From: Thermopolyspora flexuosa
GTDB lineage: Bacteria; Actinomycetota; Actinomycetes; Streptosporangiales; Streptosporangiaceae
Reading direction: 5' to 3'
DNA: 64,000 bases
NCBI RefSeq assembly: GCF_006716785.1
Contig: NZ_VFPQ01000001.1
Span: forward strand, 186,001-250,000
The number at the start of each line of letters is the position of its first letter. Within the stretch, counting starts at the first letter, position 1. Below the pieces are notes generated by a model, which was not told where the DNA came from, searched no databases, and saw nothing but the letters and a program-made list of their open reading frames with translations. Position numbers and translations under genes: made by a program. Shown piece after piece: positions 18,339-27,017 of this stretch.

Positions 18339-19841
18339 TCAGTCCCCCCGCTCGCCGTACCACCCGGCAAGCTTGCCGCTGCGGCTCACGGCCCGCAGGC
18401 GGCGCTCCACGGCCTCCCGACACGCGGCCGTGGCGACCACGAGAAGCTGGTCCCCGGTGAGCAGCCGGGTGCTCGGCTCGGGCACGAAGGCGCGGCCCTG
18501 GCGCACGATCATGGTGACCGCGGCGTCGCTGGGCAGCCGCAGCTCGAAGATCTCCACGCCGTCGAGCCGGGAGCCGGGCGGCACGGTGACCTGGAGCAGC
18601 TCGGACTTGAGCTCCTCCAGCGGCGCGGCCTCCACGTCGAGGTCGTGGGCCTCGCCGGGATCGGTGACCTTGAGCAGCCGGGCGGCGAGCGGCAGCGTGG
18701 GCCCCTGGACCAGGGTGAAGACGATCACGATGACGAAGACCTCGTTGAAGATCGTCTTCGCTCCGGGCACCCCGGCCGCCCACGGGATGGTGGCGAGCAC
18801 GATCGGCACCGCGCCGCGCAGCCCGGCCCACGACAGGAACGCCTGCTCCCGCCACGGGATGGCGCCGATCCGGGCGACCCGGGCGAGCAGCGCCGAGGCC
18901 ACCACCGAGGCCGGCCGCGCCACCAGGATCAGCGCGAACCCGGCCACCAGCCCGGGGACGAGCGCGGCGGGCAGCTCGTCCGGCCGGGCGAGCAGCCCCA
19001 GCATGACGAACAGCCCGATCTGGGCGAGCCACGCCGCCCCCTCGGCGAACCCGCGGGTCGCGGCCCGGTGCGGCAGGCCCGCGTTGCCGAGCACCACCGC
19101 GGCGAGGTAGACGCCGAGGAACCCGCTGCCGTGCGCCAGCACCGCCCCGCTGTACGCGCCGAGCGCGACCGCGAACACCGCGAGCGGGTACAGACCGGAC
19201 GCGGGCAGCGCGACCCGGCGCAGCGCGAACGCGGCGAGGAACCCCACCCCGAGCCCGATCGCCCCGCCGATCGCGAGCTCCAGCAGCACGTCGAGCACGA
19301 GGATGCCGGCCCGCGTCGCCGCCGCGCCCCCGGTGCTCAGCGCGGCCACGAGGATCACCGCGGGCGCGTCGTTGAAGCCGGACTCCGCCTCCAGCGTCCC
19401 GGCGAGCCGGGCCGGCAGCGGCAGCCGGCGCAGCACCGAGAACACCGCGGCCGCGTCGGTCGAGGCGAGCACCGCGCCGAGCAGCAGCGCCGACCGCCAG
19501 TCGAGGCCGAGCGGCCCCGCCGTGCACGCGGCGAGCACGACCACGCTCACCCCGACCCCGGCCGTGGCGAGCACGATCGCCACCGGTACGGCCGGCCGTA
19601 CCTGCCGCCAGTTCGTGGTCAGCCCGCCCTCGGCGAGGATGACCGCGAGCGCGACCAGGCCGATCTCCCGGGCCAGCTCGGCGTCGTCGAACACGAGGCC
19701 GAACCCGTCCTCGCCGAGCAGCAGCCCGAGGCCCAGGTAGATGAGCAGGCTCGGCAGCCCGGTGCCGTGCGCGATCCGGACCGAGACGATCGCGGCGATG
19801 ACCACGCCCGCGCCGAGGAGCAACCAGACGTCGAGATGCAT
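18339..19841 (-). CDS. Potassium/proton antiporter of the NhaP2/CvrA (CPA1) type
   Basis: A 500-residue membrane protein with about 12-13 hydrophobic helices (residues 5-390). It carries CPA1 signatures such as GLLLGEDGFG, LAEGGLTTNW, ASTDAAAVFSVLRRLPLPAR and ESGFNDAPAVILV (the ND/DP-type ion-binding Asp region). Residues about 405-485 form a cytoplasmic TrkA-C-like regulatory domain (SRLDGVEIFELRLPSDAAVT). It probably exchanges K+ or Na+ for protons at the plasma membrane. The gene stands alone on the minus strand. Confidence 0.9.
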   Translation of the reverse strand: MHLDVWLLLGAGVVIAAIVSVRIAHGTGLPSLLIYLGLGLLLGEDGFGLVFDDAELAREIGLVALAVILAEGGLTTNWRQVRPAVPVAIVLATAGVGVSVVVLAACTAGPLGLDWRSALLLGAVLASTDAAAVFSVLRRLPLPARLAGTLEAESGFNDAPAVILVAALSTGGAAATRAGILVLDVLLELAIGGAIGLGVGFLAAFALRRVALPASGLYPLAVFAVALGAYSGAVLAHGSGFLGVYLAAVVLGNAGLPHRAATRGFAEGAAWLAQIGLFVMLGLLARPDELPAALVPGLVAGFALILVARPASVVASALLARVARIGAIPWREQAFLSWAGLRGAVPIVLATIPWAAGVPGAKTIFNEVFVIVIVFTLVQGPTLPLAARLLKVTDPGEAHDLDVEAAPLEELKSELLQVTVPPGSRLDGVEIFELRLPSDAAVTMIVRQGRAFVPEPSTRLLTGDQLLVVATAACREAVERRLRAVSRSGKLAGWYGERGD

Positions 19842-19905
19842 CCGGCGCCCCCTCCCCGCCCGGTCTCACCGGCCGTATCCGTGCATGTGAGCCACGTAAT
19901 TTCCG

Positions 19906-20487
19906 TTACGTCGCCGCCTCGACCCGCCCGACCCTCACGATTCCCGAGGGGAGTGCGGCGTACCGGACGGGCTGGTCGTGGGGCTCGGCGGGCACGCCGT
20001 CGACCAGCTCGCCCTCGTGCAGCAGGGCCACCGTGGGCACGTTCGGGCCCACCCGGGCGAGCGCCCGGTCGTACGAGCCGCCGCCCCGGCCGAGCCGTAC
20101 CCCGGTGGTCCGGTCGACCGCGAGGGCGGGCACGATGACGAGCGCGGCGGTGCGGATCGCGTCCACGCCGCGGCGGGTGTCGACCGGCTCGAGCAGGCCG
20201 TTTCTCCCCGGGGCGAGGGAGTCCGGGCCGTCGTAAACCGCCCAGTCAAGATCGTTGTCAGGGCGCAAAACCGGCAGCATCACGGTCGCGCCGTGCTTCC
20301 ACAACGCGTAAACGAGGCCGTGGGTGGAGGGCTCGGTGCCGAAGGACCAATAACACGCGACCAGCCCCGCCATCTGCACCCACGGCTGGTCGAGAAGCGA
20401 CTCTCTGATCGCGGCCGCGGCGCCCTGCGGGTCCTTCACCGTGGCCCGCCTCTCCAGGATTCGGCGACGCCACTCCCGCTTCTCCAT
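19906..20487 (-). CDS. 5-formyltetrahydrofolate cyclo-ligase
   Basis: A 193-residue enzyme that converts 5-formyl-THF to 5,10-methenyl-THF with ATP. The N-terminal basic helix (MEKREWRRRILERRATVK), the WSFGTEPSTHGLVYALWKHG core and the nucleotide motif RLGRGGGSYDRALA near residue 135 are all present. The ATG at 20487 is preferred over that at 20499 because GGAGGGG lies 6 bases before it. It diverges from galU at 20512 with only 24 bp between start codons, so their promoters must overlap the genes or face each other. Confidence 0.93.
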   Translation of the reverse strand: MEKREWRRRILERRATVKDPQGAAAAIRESLLDQPWVQMAGLVACYWSFGTEPSTHGLVYALWKHGATVMLPVLRPDNDLDWAVYDGPDSLAPGRNGLLEPVDTRRGVDAIRTAALVIVPALAVDRTTGVRLGRGGGSYDRALARVGPNVPTVALLHEGELVDGVPAEPHDQPVRYAALPSGIVRVGRVEAAT

Positions 20488-20511
20488 AAGCCCCTCCATT
20501 AAAGTCAATGC

Positions 20512-21417
20512 ATGGCTGACTTCGACACTGTGACGAAAGCCGTCATCCCCGCGGCGGGTCTCGGAACACGATTCCTCCCCGCCACCAAGGCAACGCCGAA
20601 AGAGATGCTGCCCATCGTCGACAAGCCGGCCATTCAGTATGTGGTCGAGGAGGCGGTGGACGCCGGACTCCTCGACGTGCTGCTGGTCACGGGCCGGAAC
20701 AAGCGTTCCATCGAGGACCATTTCGACCGAGCGTACGAGCTGGAGGAGGCGCTCGCCGCAAAGGGGGACGAGGTACGGCTGTCACAGGTGCTGGAGACGG
20801 CCGACCTCGCCACCGTGCACTACGTACGGCAGGGCGAGCCGAAGGGCCTCGGCCACGCGGTGCTGTGCGCCAAGCAGCACGTGGGCGACCACCCTTTCGC
20901 CTGTCTGCTCGGTGACGACCTGATCGACCCGCGCGACCCGCTGCTCAAGCGCATGATCGAGGTGCGCAGGCGGTACGGCGGCAGCGTGGTGGCGCTGATG
21001 GAGGTACCGAAGGACCAGGTCTCGCTGTACGGCTGCGCCGCGATCGCCCCCACCGAGGAGGATGACGTGGTGCGGGTCACCAACCTGGTGGAGAAGCCCG
21101 CCCCGGAGGACGCCCCGTCGAACTGGGCGGTGATCGGCCGCTACGTGCTCGACCCGGCGGTCTTCGAGGTGCTGGAGGAGACCAAGCCCGGCCGCGGCGG
21201 CGAGATCCAGCTCACCGACGCCCTGCTCACGCTCGCGGGACGGGACCGTGACGAGGGCGGCCCCGTCCACGGCGTGCTGTTCCGCGGGCGTCGCTACGAC
21301 ACCGGCAACAAGGCCGAGTACCTGCGCACCGTGGTGACGTTCGCCGCGGAACGCGAGGATCTCGCGCCCGAGTTCCTGCCGTGGCTGCGCCGCTTCGTGG
21401 AGGAGCGGGTCCGGTAG
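20512..21417 (+). CDS. galU: UTP-glucose-1-phosphate uridylyltransferase
   Basis: A 301-residue nucleotidyltransferase that makes UDP-glucose. It begins with the G-rich nucleotide loop AVIPAAGLGTRFLPATKATP (residues 10-29) and continues with KEMLPIVDKPAIQYVVEEA and LGDDLIDPRDPLL (metal-binding Asp). The lysine of the VEKPAPEDAPSNWAVIGRYV segment is conserved. It opens a rightward run with moeA/glp, moaC, mog, a rimJ-like gene and glpR/sepX, an arrangement conserved in actinobacteria. Confidence 0.96.
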   Translation: MADFDTVTKAVIPAAGLGTRFLPATKATPKEMLPIVDKPAIQYVVEEAVDAGLLDVLLVTGRNKRSIEDHFDRAYELEEALAAKGDEVRLSQVLETADLATVHYVRQGEPKGLGHAVLCAKQHVGDHPFACLLGDDLIDPRDPLLKRMIEVRRRYGGSVVALMEVPKDQVSLYGCAAIAPTEEDDVVRVTNLVEKPAPEDAPSNWAVIGRYVLDPAVFEVLEETKPGRGGEIQLTDALLTLAGRDRDEGGPVHGVLFRGRRYDTGNKAEYLRTVVTFAAEREDLAPEFLPWLRRFVEERVR

Positions 21418-21432
21418 GCCACAATAGGCAAC

Positions 21433-22665
21433 GTGCACGATCCCCGACGCCCCGGTGACGGCGTCACGCTGAAGCCCGTCGACCGGCACCTGGAGGAGAT
21501 CCTCGCGACCGTGCGGGCGGTCACCCCGCTCGAGCTCGATCTCGACCAGGCGCTCGGCACCGTACTCGCCGAGAACGTCACCTCCCCGCTGCCGCTGCCG
21601 CCGTTCGACAACTCCGCGATGGACGGCTACGCGGTGCGGGCCGAGGACGTGGCCGGCGCGTCCGAGACGCGCCCGGTCGTGTTGCCGGTGATGGACGACG
21701 TGGCGGCCGGGGACGGACGCACGTACGCGGTGGGCCGCGGCATGGCCGCACGCATCATGACCGGCGCCCCGGTCCCCGGCGGCGCCGACGCGGTCGTGCC
21801 GGTGGAGTGGACCGACGGCGGCACGGTGCGCGTGGCGATCCGCCGCGCGCCCGAGCCGGGCAACGCGATCCGCCGGGCCGGCGAGGACGTCCGGCCCGGC
21901 CAGGTCGTGCTCCCGGCCGGGACGCCGATCGGCCCGGCCCAGCTCGGCATCCTCGCCGGGGTGGGGCGGCGCCGGGCGCGGGTGCTGCCGCGCCCGCGCG
22001 TGGTCGTGATGTCGACCGGCGCGGAGCTCGTGCCGCCGGGCGAGCCGCTGGCCCCCGGCAAGATCTACGAGTCGAACAGCTACACCCTCTGCGGCGCGGT
22101 ACGGCAGGCCGGGGCCGAGGCGTACCGCGCCGAGGCGGTGACCGACGACCCGGCCGTGTTCCTCGACCGGCTGGAGTCCCAGCTGGTGCGGGCCGACGTG
22201 GTGATCACCAGCGGCGGGGTGTCGATGGGCGCGTACGAGCCGGTCAAGGAGGCGCTCGCCCCGCTCGGCACGGTGCGGTTCGACAAGGTCGCGATGCAGC
22301 CCGGCATGCCACAGGGGTTCGGCGTGGTCGGCGAGGACCGGGTGCCGATCTTCTGCCTGCCGGGCAACCCGGTGTCGGCGTTCGTGTCGTTCGTGCTGTT
22401 CGTCCGGCCCGCGCTGGACAAGATGCGCGGCCTGCCCGCGGGCCCGCCGAAGACCGTGCCCGCGACCGTGGACGCGCCGCTGCGCTCGCCCAAGGGCAAG
22501 CGCTCGTTCCTGCGCGGCGTGCTCGACGGCGACGTGGTGTCGCCGGTGCGCGGCCAGGGGTCGCACCAGCTCGGCGCGCTCGCCGCGGCGAACGCGCTCA
22601 TCGTCGTGCCCGAGGACGTCACCGAGGTGCCCAAGGGCGCCACGGTCCGGGTCATTCCCCTCTGA
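21433..22665 (+). CDS. Molybdopterin molybdenumtransferase / gephyrin-like protein (MoeA or Glp)
   Basis: A 410-residue MoeA-family protein. Domain order is the N-terminal linker/domain III-I (PPFDNSAMDGYAVRAEDVAG, residues 56-75), the MoCF domain (VVMSTGAELVPPGEPLAPGK, later VVITSGGVSMGAYEPVKEAL) and the C-terminal beta domain from about 335. Active-site Asp residues of MoeA appear to be present (DNSAMDGY). The gene lies between galU and moaC-mog upstream of a GlpR/SepX-type membrane gene. That is the context of Glp, the gephyrin-like divisome protein described in Corynebacterium. It may serve molybdenum insertion, cell division, or both. The GTG start at 21433 is 15 bp after galU with a poor ribosome site. 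Confidence 0.9.
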   Translation: MHDPRRPGDGVTLKPVDRHLEEILATVRAVTPLELDLDQALGTVLAENVTSPLPLPPFDNSAMDGYAVRAEDVAGASETRPVVLPVMDDVAAGDGRTYAVGRGMAARIMTGAPVPGGADAVVPVEWTDGGTVRVAIRRAPEPGNAIRRAGEDVRPGQVVLPAGTPIGPAQLGILAGVGRRRARVLPRPRVVVMSTGAELVPPGEPLAPGKIYESNSYTLCGAVRQAGAEAYRAEAVTDDPAVFLDRLESQLVRADVVITSGGVSMGAYEPVKEALAPLGTVRFDKVAMQPGMPQGFGVVGEDRVPIFCLPGNPVSAFVSFVLFVRPALDKMRGLPAGPPKTVPATVDAPLRSPKGKRSFLRGVLDGDVVSPVRGQGSHQLGALAAANALIVVPEDVTEVPKGATVRVIPL

Positions 22666-22740
22666 GCACGCGCCCGACGTACGATCTGGGGTATTCGTAC
22701 GGTTGAGCGACTGCCGGCGGCGGCCGGTCAGGAGGGCGAT

Positions 22741-23237
<497 letters not shown>

Positions 23238-23241
<4 letters not shown>

Positions 23242-23717
23242 GGGCGCTCGCGATCACGGTCTCCAACCGGGCATCCAAAGGCATCTATCCGGACAAATCC
23301 GGCCCGCTGCTCGTCTCGCTGCTGGAGGACGCGGGCTGCGAGCAGGTGGACGGCCCGCTCGTCATCCCCGACGGCGAGGCGGTCGAGACCGCGCTGCGCG
23401 ACGGCGTGCGCGACGGCTACGACGTGATCGTCACCACCGGTGGCACCGGGCTCACCCCCACCGACCTCACCCCCGAGATGACCCGGCGGGTGCTCGACCG
23501 GGAGATCCCCGGCATCGCCGAGGCGATCCGGCAGGTCAACCGGGATAAGGTGCCCACCTCGATCCTGTCGCGCGGCCTCGCCGGCGTGGCGGGCCGCACC
23601 CTGATCGTGAACCTCCCGGGCTCGTCGGGCGGCGTCAAGGACGGCATGGCCGTACTCGCGCCGATCCTGCGGCACGCGGTCGACCAGATCCACGGCGGCG
23701 ACCATCCGCGGGGCTGA
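23238..23717 (+). CDS. Molybdopterin adenylyltransferase (MogA/MoaB family)
   Basis: A 159-residue MoCF domain protein that would adenylylate molybdopterin. The TTGGTGLTPTDLTPEMTRRV signature (about residues 66-85) and PGSSGGVKDGM (residues 130-140) are conserved. The GTG start overlaps the moaC stop by four bases. Whether it is called mogA or moaB cannot be settled from sequence alone. Confidence 0.93.
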
Positions 23718-23814
23718 GCGTCCACGGGCTGAACGCCGCCGTCCCGAATAGGGAGAATTCGTGGCAAAGGAGGACGGCGTGGCGGATCGGCGGTCGCAGG
23801 GGGATGATTGACAG

Positions 23815-24444
23815 GTGGATCGACTTCGCGGTTGGCCGGTGACCCTGACGGAGGGGCCGGTCGGCCTACGGCCCATCCGGCTCCGTGACGTACGGGTCTG
23901 GCGTGAGACGCGGCTGCGCAACATCGAGTGGTTGCGCCCATGGGAGCCCACGAATCCGGAGACGCCGCTCTACCGCACCGGCCTGGGGCCGTACATCGCC
24001 ATGGTGGGCACGCTGCGCCGGGAGGCGCGGCAGGGCCTCGCCATGCCCTGGGTGGTGACCTACGAGGGGCGTTTCGCCGGACAGCTCACGATCGGCGGCA
24101 TCACGTGGGGAGCCGCCCGTTCCGCCCAGGTCGGTTACTGGATCGACAAGGCGCTCGCCGGTCGCGGCATCATTCCGACCGCGCTCGCCATGGCCGTTGA
24201 CCACTGTTTCTTTACCACGGGTCTACATCGCCTGGAGGCCAATATCCGTCCGGAAAACCACGCCAGCCGTAGGGTGGTGGAGAAGCTCGGTTTCCGGGAG
24301 GAGGGCCTACGCCGACGTCAACTGCACATCAACGGCGCCTGGCGAGACCACATCTGCTACGCGCTGACGCTGGAGGACGTGCCGAACGGCCTTTTGGCGC
24401 AGTGGCGGCGTACCCGGGAGGCGGCTGCTCGCGACGGCTCCTGA
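23815..24444 (+). CDS. GNAT acetyltransferase, RimJ/RimL-like
   Basis: A 209-residue GNAT protein of the ribosomal-protein-alanine N-acetyltransferase type. It has LRPIRLRDVRVWRETRLRNI (strand 1 and helix 1), WIDKALAGRGIIPTALAMAV (acetyl-CoA binding RGxG-type loop) and LEANIRPENHASRRVVEKLG (family motif B). GTG start at 23815 after GGGGGAT. It lies in the conserved galU-glp-rimJ-glpR order. The acceptor protein is unknown. Confidence 0.92.
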   Translation: MDRLRGWPVTLTEGPVGLRPIRLRDVRVWRETRLRNIEWLRPWEPTNPETPLYRTGLGPYIAMVGTLRREARQGLAMPWVVTYEGRFAGQLTIGGITWGAARSAQVGYWIDKALAGRGIIPTALAMAVDHCFFTTGLHRLEANIRPENHASRRVVEKLGFREEGLRRRQLHINGAWRDHICYALTLEDVPNGLLAQWRRTREAAARDGS

Positions 24445-24595
24445 ATGACCAGTGCGTTAACAGCCTTGCCGATCTCGCGACACACCGCACCGAATACTCG
24501 TCAATCAATGACACACAGTCTTACGGTGCGTGACGTGAGCACATCGGTGACGGCAAAAGACCCAGGATGTGTTCACGCTGCCCGGAGGCGGTGCC

Positions 24596-25426
24596 ATGGG
24601 TAGCGTATTCCTTTATCTCGCCATCGTCCTGATGTGGCTGTGCGTCCTGGTCCCGATGTGGCTGCGCCGGGACCGTACGGACGAGGGTGAGCTCGTGCCC
24701 GTCTTCGCCGAGGACACCGCCGACGACTCCGCGGGTGACACCGGCGGCTCCACCCGCGACGATAACAGTGATCAGTCCCGCGACGAGACCTCCGAGGAGA
24801 TCCGTGACGAAAGCGGCGGCGACACCCTCGTCGACGACGCCCCCGGCTCCGCGTCCCGGTCCACCGCCGGGTCCGCGGCGTACCCGGGCGGCGGCTCCTC
24901 CGGGTCCGGCGCCGCCCGGACCGGGGACCGGAGCGACGCCGACACCGGCGCCGACCTGAGCTCCGGCGTCCGGTCCGACACCGCAGCATCCCAGGCCGCC
25001 CTCTCCCCCGAACCCGGCGACAACACCTCGAGCACGCCGTCCATGTCCTCCCGAGCCGCCCGCCGCCGCGCCGCCCAGCGCCGCCGCGCCCGCATCATCG
25101 CGCGCCGCCGCCGGCGCCTGTTCTGGTCCGTCCTCCTCGTCCTCGCCTCCACCGTGACCGCCGCCACCGGCGTGGTCTCCTGGTGGGGCGTGATCCCGTC
25201 CGTCGTCCTCCTCCTCGGCTACCTCGTCATGCTCCGCGTCGCCGCCCGCATCGACGCGGAACGGCGGGCCCAGGCCGCCCGCCTCCGCGCCGAGCGCGCC
25301 CGGCGCCGCCGCGAGGCCCTCGCCGCCCGGCAGACCACCGCCGACGTGCTCGAATTCCAGGGCCCGCGGCATGCCGAGCTCTTCGACCAGTACGCGGATC
25401 CGCCGCGCCGCGCCGTCGGGGACTGA
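24596..25426 (+). CDS. GlpR/SepX-type divisome membrane protein
   Basis: A 276-residue membrane protein. The ATG at 24596 follows GGAGGCGG and starts directly with a transmembrane segment (FLYLAIVLMWLCVLVPMWL, residues 4-22). A very acidic, low-complexity cytoplasmic region (residues 25-155, rich in D, S, T, G) follows. Then come an Arg-rich stretch, two close hydrophobic segments (about 182-225) and a basic helical tail ending DVLEFQGPRHAELFDQYADP. This architecture and the position after galU-moeA/glp-rimJ match GlpR of Corynebacterium and SepX of Streptomyces, which act in septation. An upstream GTG (24569) would displace the membrane segment and is less likely. Confidence 0.8.
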   Translation: MGSVFLYLAIVLMWLCVLVPMWLRRDRTDEGELVPVFAEDTADDSAGDTGGSTRDDNSDQSRDETSEEIRDESGGDTLVDDAPGSASRSTAGSAAYPGGGSSGSGAARTGDRSDADTGADLSSGVRSDTAASQAALSPEPGDNTSSTPSMSSRAARRRAAQRRRARIIARRRRRLFWSVLLVLASTVTAATGVVSWWGVIPSVVLLLGYLVMLRVAARIDAERRAQAARLRAERARRRREALAARQTTADVLEFQGPRHAELFDQYADPPRRAVGD

Positions 25427-25475
25427 ATCCCTGGCGCGAGCACCCCCGAAAGTTTGCTACTCTGGTCGCGTCCTT

Positions 25476-25549
25476 GGGGCTATAGCGCAGTCCGGTAGCG
25501 CACCTCGTTCGCATCGAGGGGGTCAGGGGTTCAAATCCCCTTAGCTCCA
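25476..25549 (+). tRNA. tRNA-Ala (anticodon CGC)
   Basis: A 74-nt cloverleaf: acceptor GGGGCTA/TAGCTCC, D arm GCGC-loop-GCGC, anticodon stem CCTCG/CGAGG with loop TTCGCAT, and T arm AGGGG-TTCAAAT-CCCCT. Discriminator A. It is the insertion site of the mobile element; its 3' half from the anticodon loop is repeated at 35300-35342. Confidence 0.96.
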
Positions 25550-25550
25550 C
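25508..25550 (+). repeat. attL core (43-bp direct repeat)
   Basis: Identical over 43 bp to 35300-35342. It spans the tRNA-Ala anticodon loop to the base after the discriminator. Confidence 0.95.
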
Positions 25551-25559
25551 CCAGGTCAG

Positions 25560-25588
25560 GGGCCACTTCCGATCTTCGGAAGTGGCCC
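25560..25588 (+). terminator. tRNA-Ala terminator carried by the element
   Basis: A long hairpin (GGGCCACTTCCGA pairing with TCGGAAGTGGCCC) starts 11 nt after the tRNA. It resembles in sequence the hairpin just outside attR (35350-35377), so the element appears to bring its own copy of the tRNA terminator. Confidence 0.8.
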
Positions 25589-25599
25589 TCTGGGTGTCT

Positions 25600-25622
25600 G
25601 TACAGCAGCAAGTACAGCAACG
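25600..25622. repeat. Possible integrase arm site next to attL
   Basis: Two half-units, GTACAGCAGC and GTACAGCAACG, lie side by side. The same arrangement occurs near attR at 35193-35216 with one base more between them. Confidence 0.55.
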
Positions 25623-25623
25623 G

Positions 25624-26835
25624 CTACGCCAGCCGCCTGCCCAGCTTCCTGAGCGCCTCGAGCGTCTCCTCGGAGTACACCTCGCTGTAGACGTTCATCG
25701 TGACGCCGATCTGGCTGTGGCGAAGGATCTGCATCACGATCCTCGGGTGGACGTCGAGCGCGACGAGCAGGGAGGCGCACGTCTTGCGGGTGGCGTGCAA
25801 GGGGATGCGCGGCACCTGGGCATGCCTGATCGCGGCGGCGAAGCTCCGGTTGAAGTTCCGCGGCTCCACCGGCCGACCGGTCACGGTCGTGAAGACCAGG
25901 CCGGTCTCAACCCAGTCGCGGCCGGCCCTCAGACGGGCCGCGTTCTGCTCTGCCCGCCGGTCCCGTAGAGCGGCCACGCACGGCTCTACGAGCGGCAGCA
26001 CGGCGTCTGAGGACTCGGTCTTGGTCTCCCGGTGGTACAGCCGTCCACGGACCCGCTGAAGCTGCCATCCGATGCTGATTTCGGCGTTGTCCAGGTCGAC
26101 GTCCTCCCACCGGAGTCCGAGGACCTCGCCGCGCCGGAGACCGAGAACGAGGATGAGCACGTACGCGGCATAGAGCGGATCACGGCGGGTACGGGCGGAC
26201 TCCAGGAATCGCCGGGCTTCGTCGACCGTCCAAGGCTTGATCTTCCTTCGGCGAGGCTTGGGTACCCGTATCAGAGCCGCAACGTTCCTGGCGATCAGCT
26301 CTTCGCGGACCGCGTTGTTCAGCGCGGCCCGCAGCACGGCCCAAGCGTCCCGGACGGTCCGGTCGGAGGGGAGCTGCCGACAGCAGGAGCCCACCGCGCA
26401 GCACTTGCGATCACTTTCATGCCGGCGGGCGTCCTTGCCCTGGGCGCAGCACTGGCAGGTCTTGCGCAGCCGGGTGCACCAGCTCTGCACGTCACGCACG
26501 GAAAGCCGATCGAGCCGTTTGCGGCCGAGATCGGGCTTGATGTACAGCCGGGCGAACATCTCGTAGTTCGCCACCGTCGACGGCGCGAGGTTCGGCTCGA
26601 CGACGTCCCGAACCCAGTAGTCCAGGTAGGCGCCGAGCGTGGGCACCTTGCTCGCGATCGGCCCACGGGTCGCCTGGGCATGCAGCTTGATCCACTTACT
26701 GTGAGCTTCCTCACGCGACTGGCCGTAGACCCATTTGCGGGTCTTCTTGCCTTCCGGCGTGGTCACCCAGACGTACCCGGCCCAACCGTTCCGGTACGGG
26801 AAGATCGAACCCTCGCCGTTGGCACGCCGACCCAT
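25624..26835 (-). CDS. int: Tyrosine site-specific integrase
   Basis: A 403-residue phage-type integrase that recombines attP with the tRNA-Ala attB. Parts seen: an N-terminal AP2-like arm-binding domain (GSIFPYRNGWAGYVWV, residues 9-24), a SAM-like core-binding domain (about 65-190) and the catalytic domain. The Arg is in LGLRRGEVLGLRWED, the H-x-x-R in LHATRKTCASLL, the second His in RHSQIGVTMNVYS and the nucleophile Tyr in this last segment. A Cys-rich insert (CQCCAQGKDARRHESDRKCC) lies in the core-binding part, as in pSAM2-group integrases. Its start overlaps the excisionase stop by one base. The gene ends close to attL, the usual place. Confidence 0.95.
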   Translation of the reverse strand: MGRRANGEGSIFPYRNGWAGYVWVTTPEGKKTRKWVYGQSREEAHSKWIKLHAQATRGPIASKVPTLGAYLDYWVRDVVEPNLAPSTVANYEMFARLYIKPDLGRKRLDRLSVRDVQSWCTRLRKTCQCCAQGKDARRHESDRKCCAVGSCCRQLPSDRTVRDAWAVLRAALNNAVREELIARNVAALIRVPKPRRRKIKPWTVDEARRFLESARTRRDPLYAAYVLILVLGLRRGEVLGLRWEDVDLDNAEISIGWQLQRVRGRLYHRETKTESSDAVLPLVEPCVAALRDRRAEQNAARLRAGRDWVETGLVFTTVTGRPVEPRNFNRSFAAAIRHAQVPRIPLHATRKTCASLLVALDVHPRIVMQILRHSQIGVTMNVYSEVYSEETLEALRKLGRRLA

Positions 26836-27017
26836 CAGGCGGCCTCCTCACACAGCCGGGCCACGTACGCGTCCAAGGCGGACCGAGGGATACGGCGACA
26901 CCGCTCGCTGACGAGCACCGAGACCAGCTCACCCGAGCGTATGAGCTTGTAGACGGTCCACCGGCTGACCTTGAGCGCAGCCATCACTTCGGGAACGGTG
27001 AGCATGTCAGGGGTCAC
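26835..27017 (-). CDS. xis: Excisionase (MerR/Xis-like HTH)
   Basis: A roughly 60-residue winged-helix DNA-binding protein: LTVPEVMAALKVSRWTVYKL, then IRSGELVSVLVSERCRRIPR. Such proteins direct integrase toward excision. The GTG at 27017 has AAGGA at the right distance and is preferred over the ATG at 27026, although the ATG at 27005, one base after the initiator stop, is also possible. It overlaps the end of the replication gene and touches int, so the three are one unit. Confidence 0.85.
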   Translation of the reverse strand: MTPDMLTVPEVMAALKVSRWTVYKLIRSGELVSVLVSERCRRIPRSALDAYVARLCEEAA

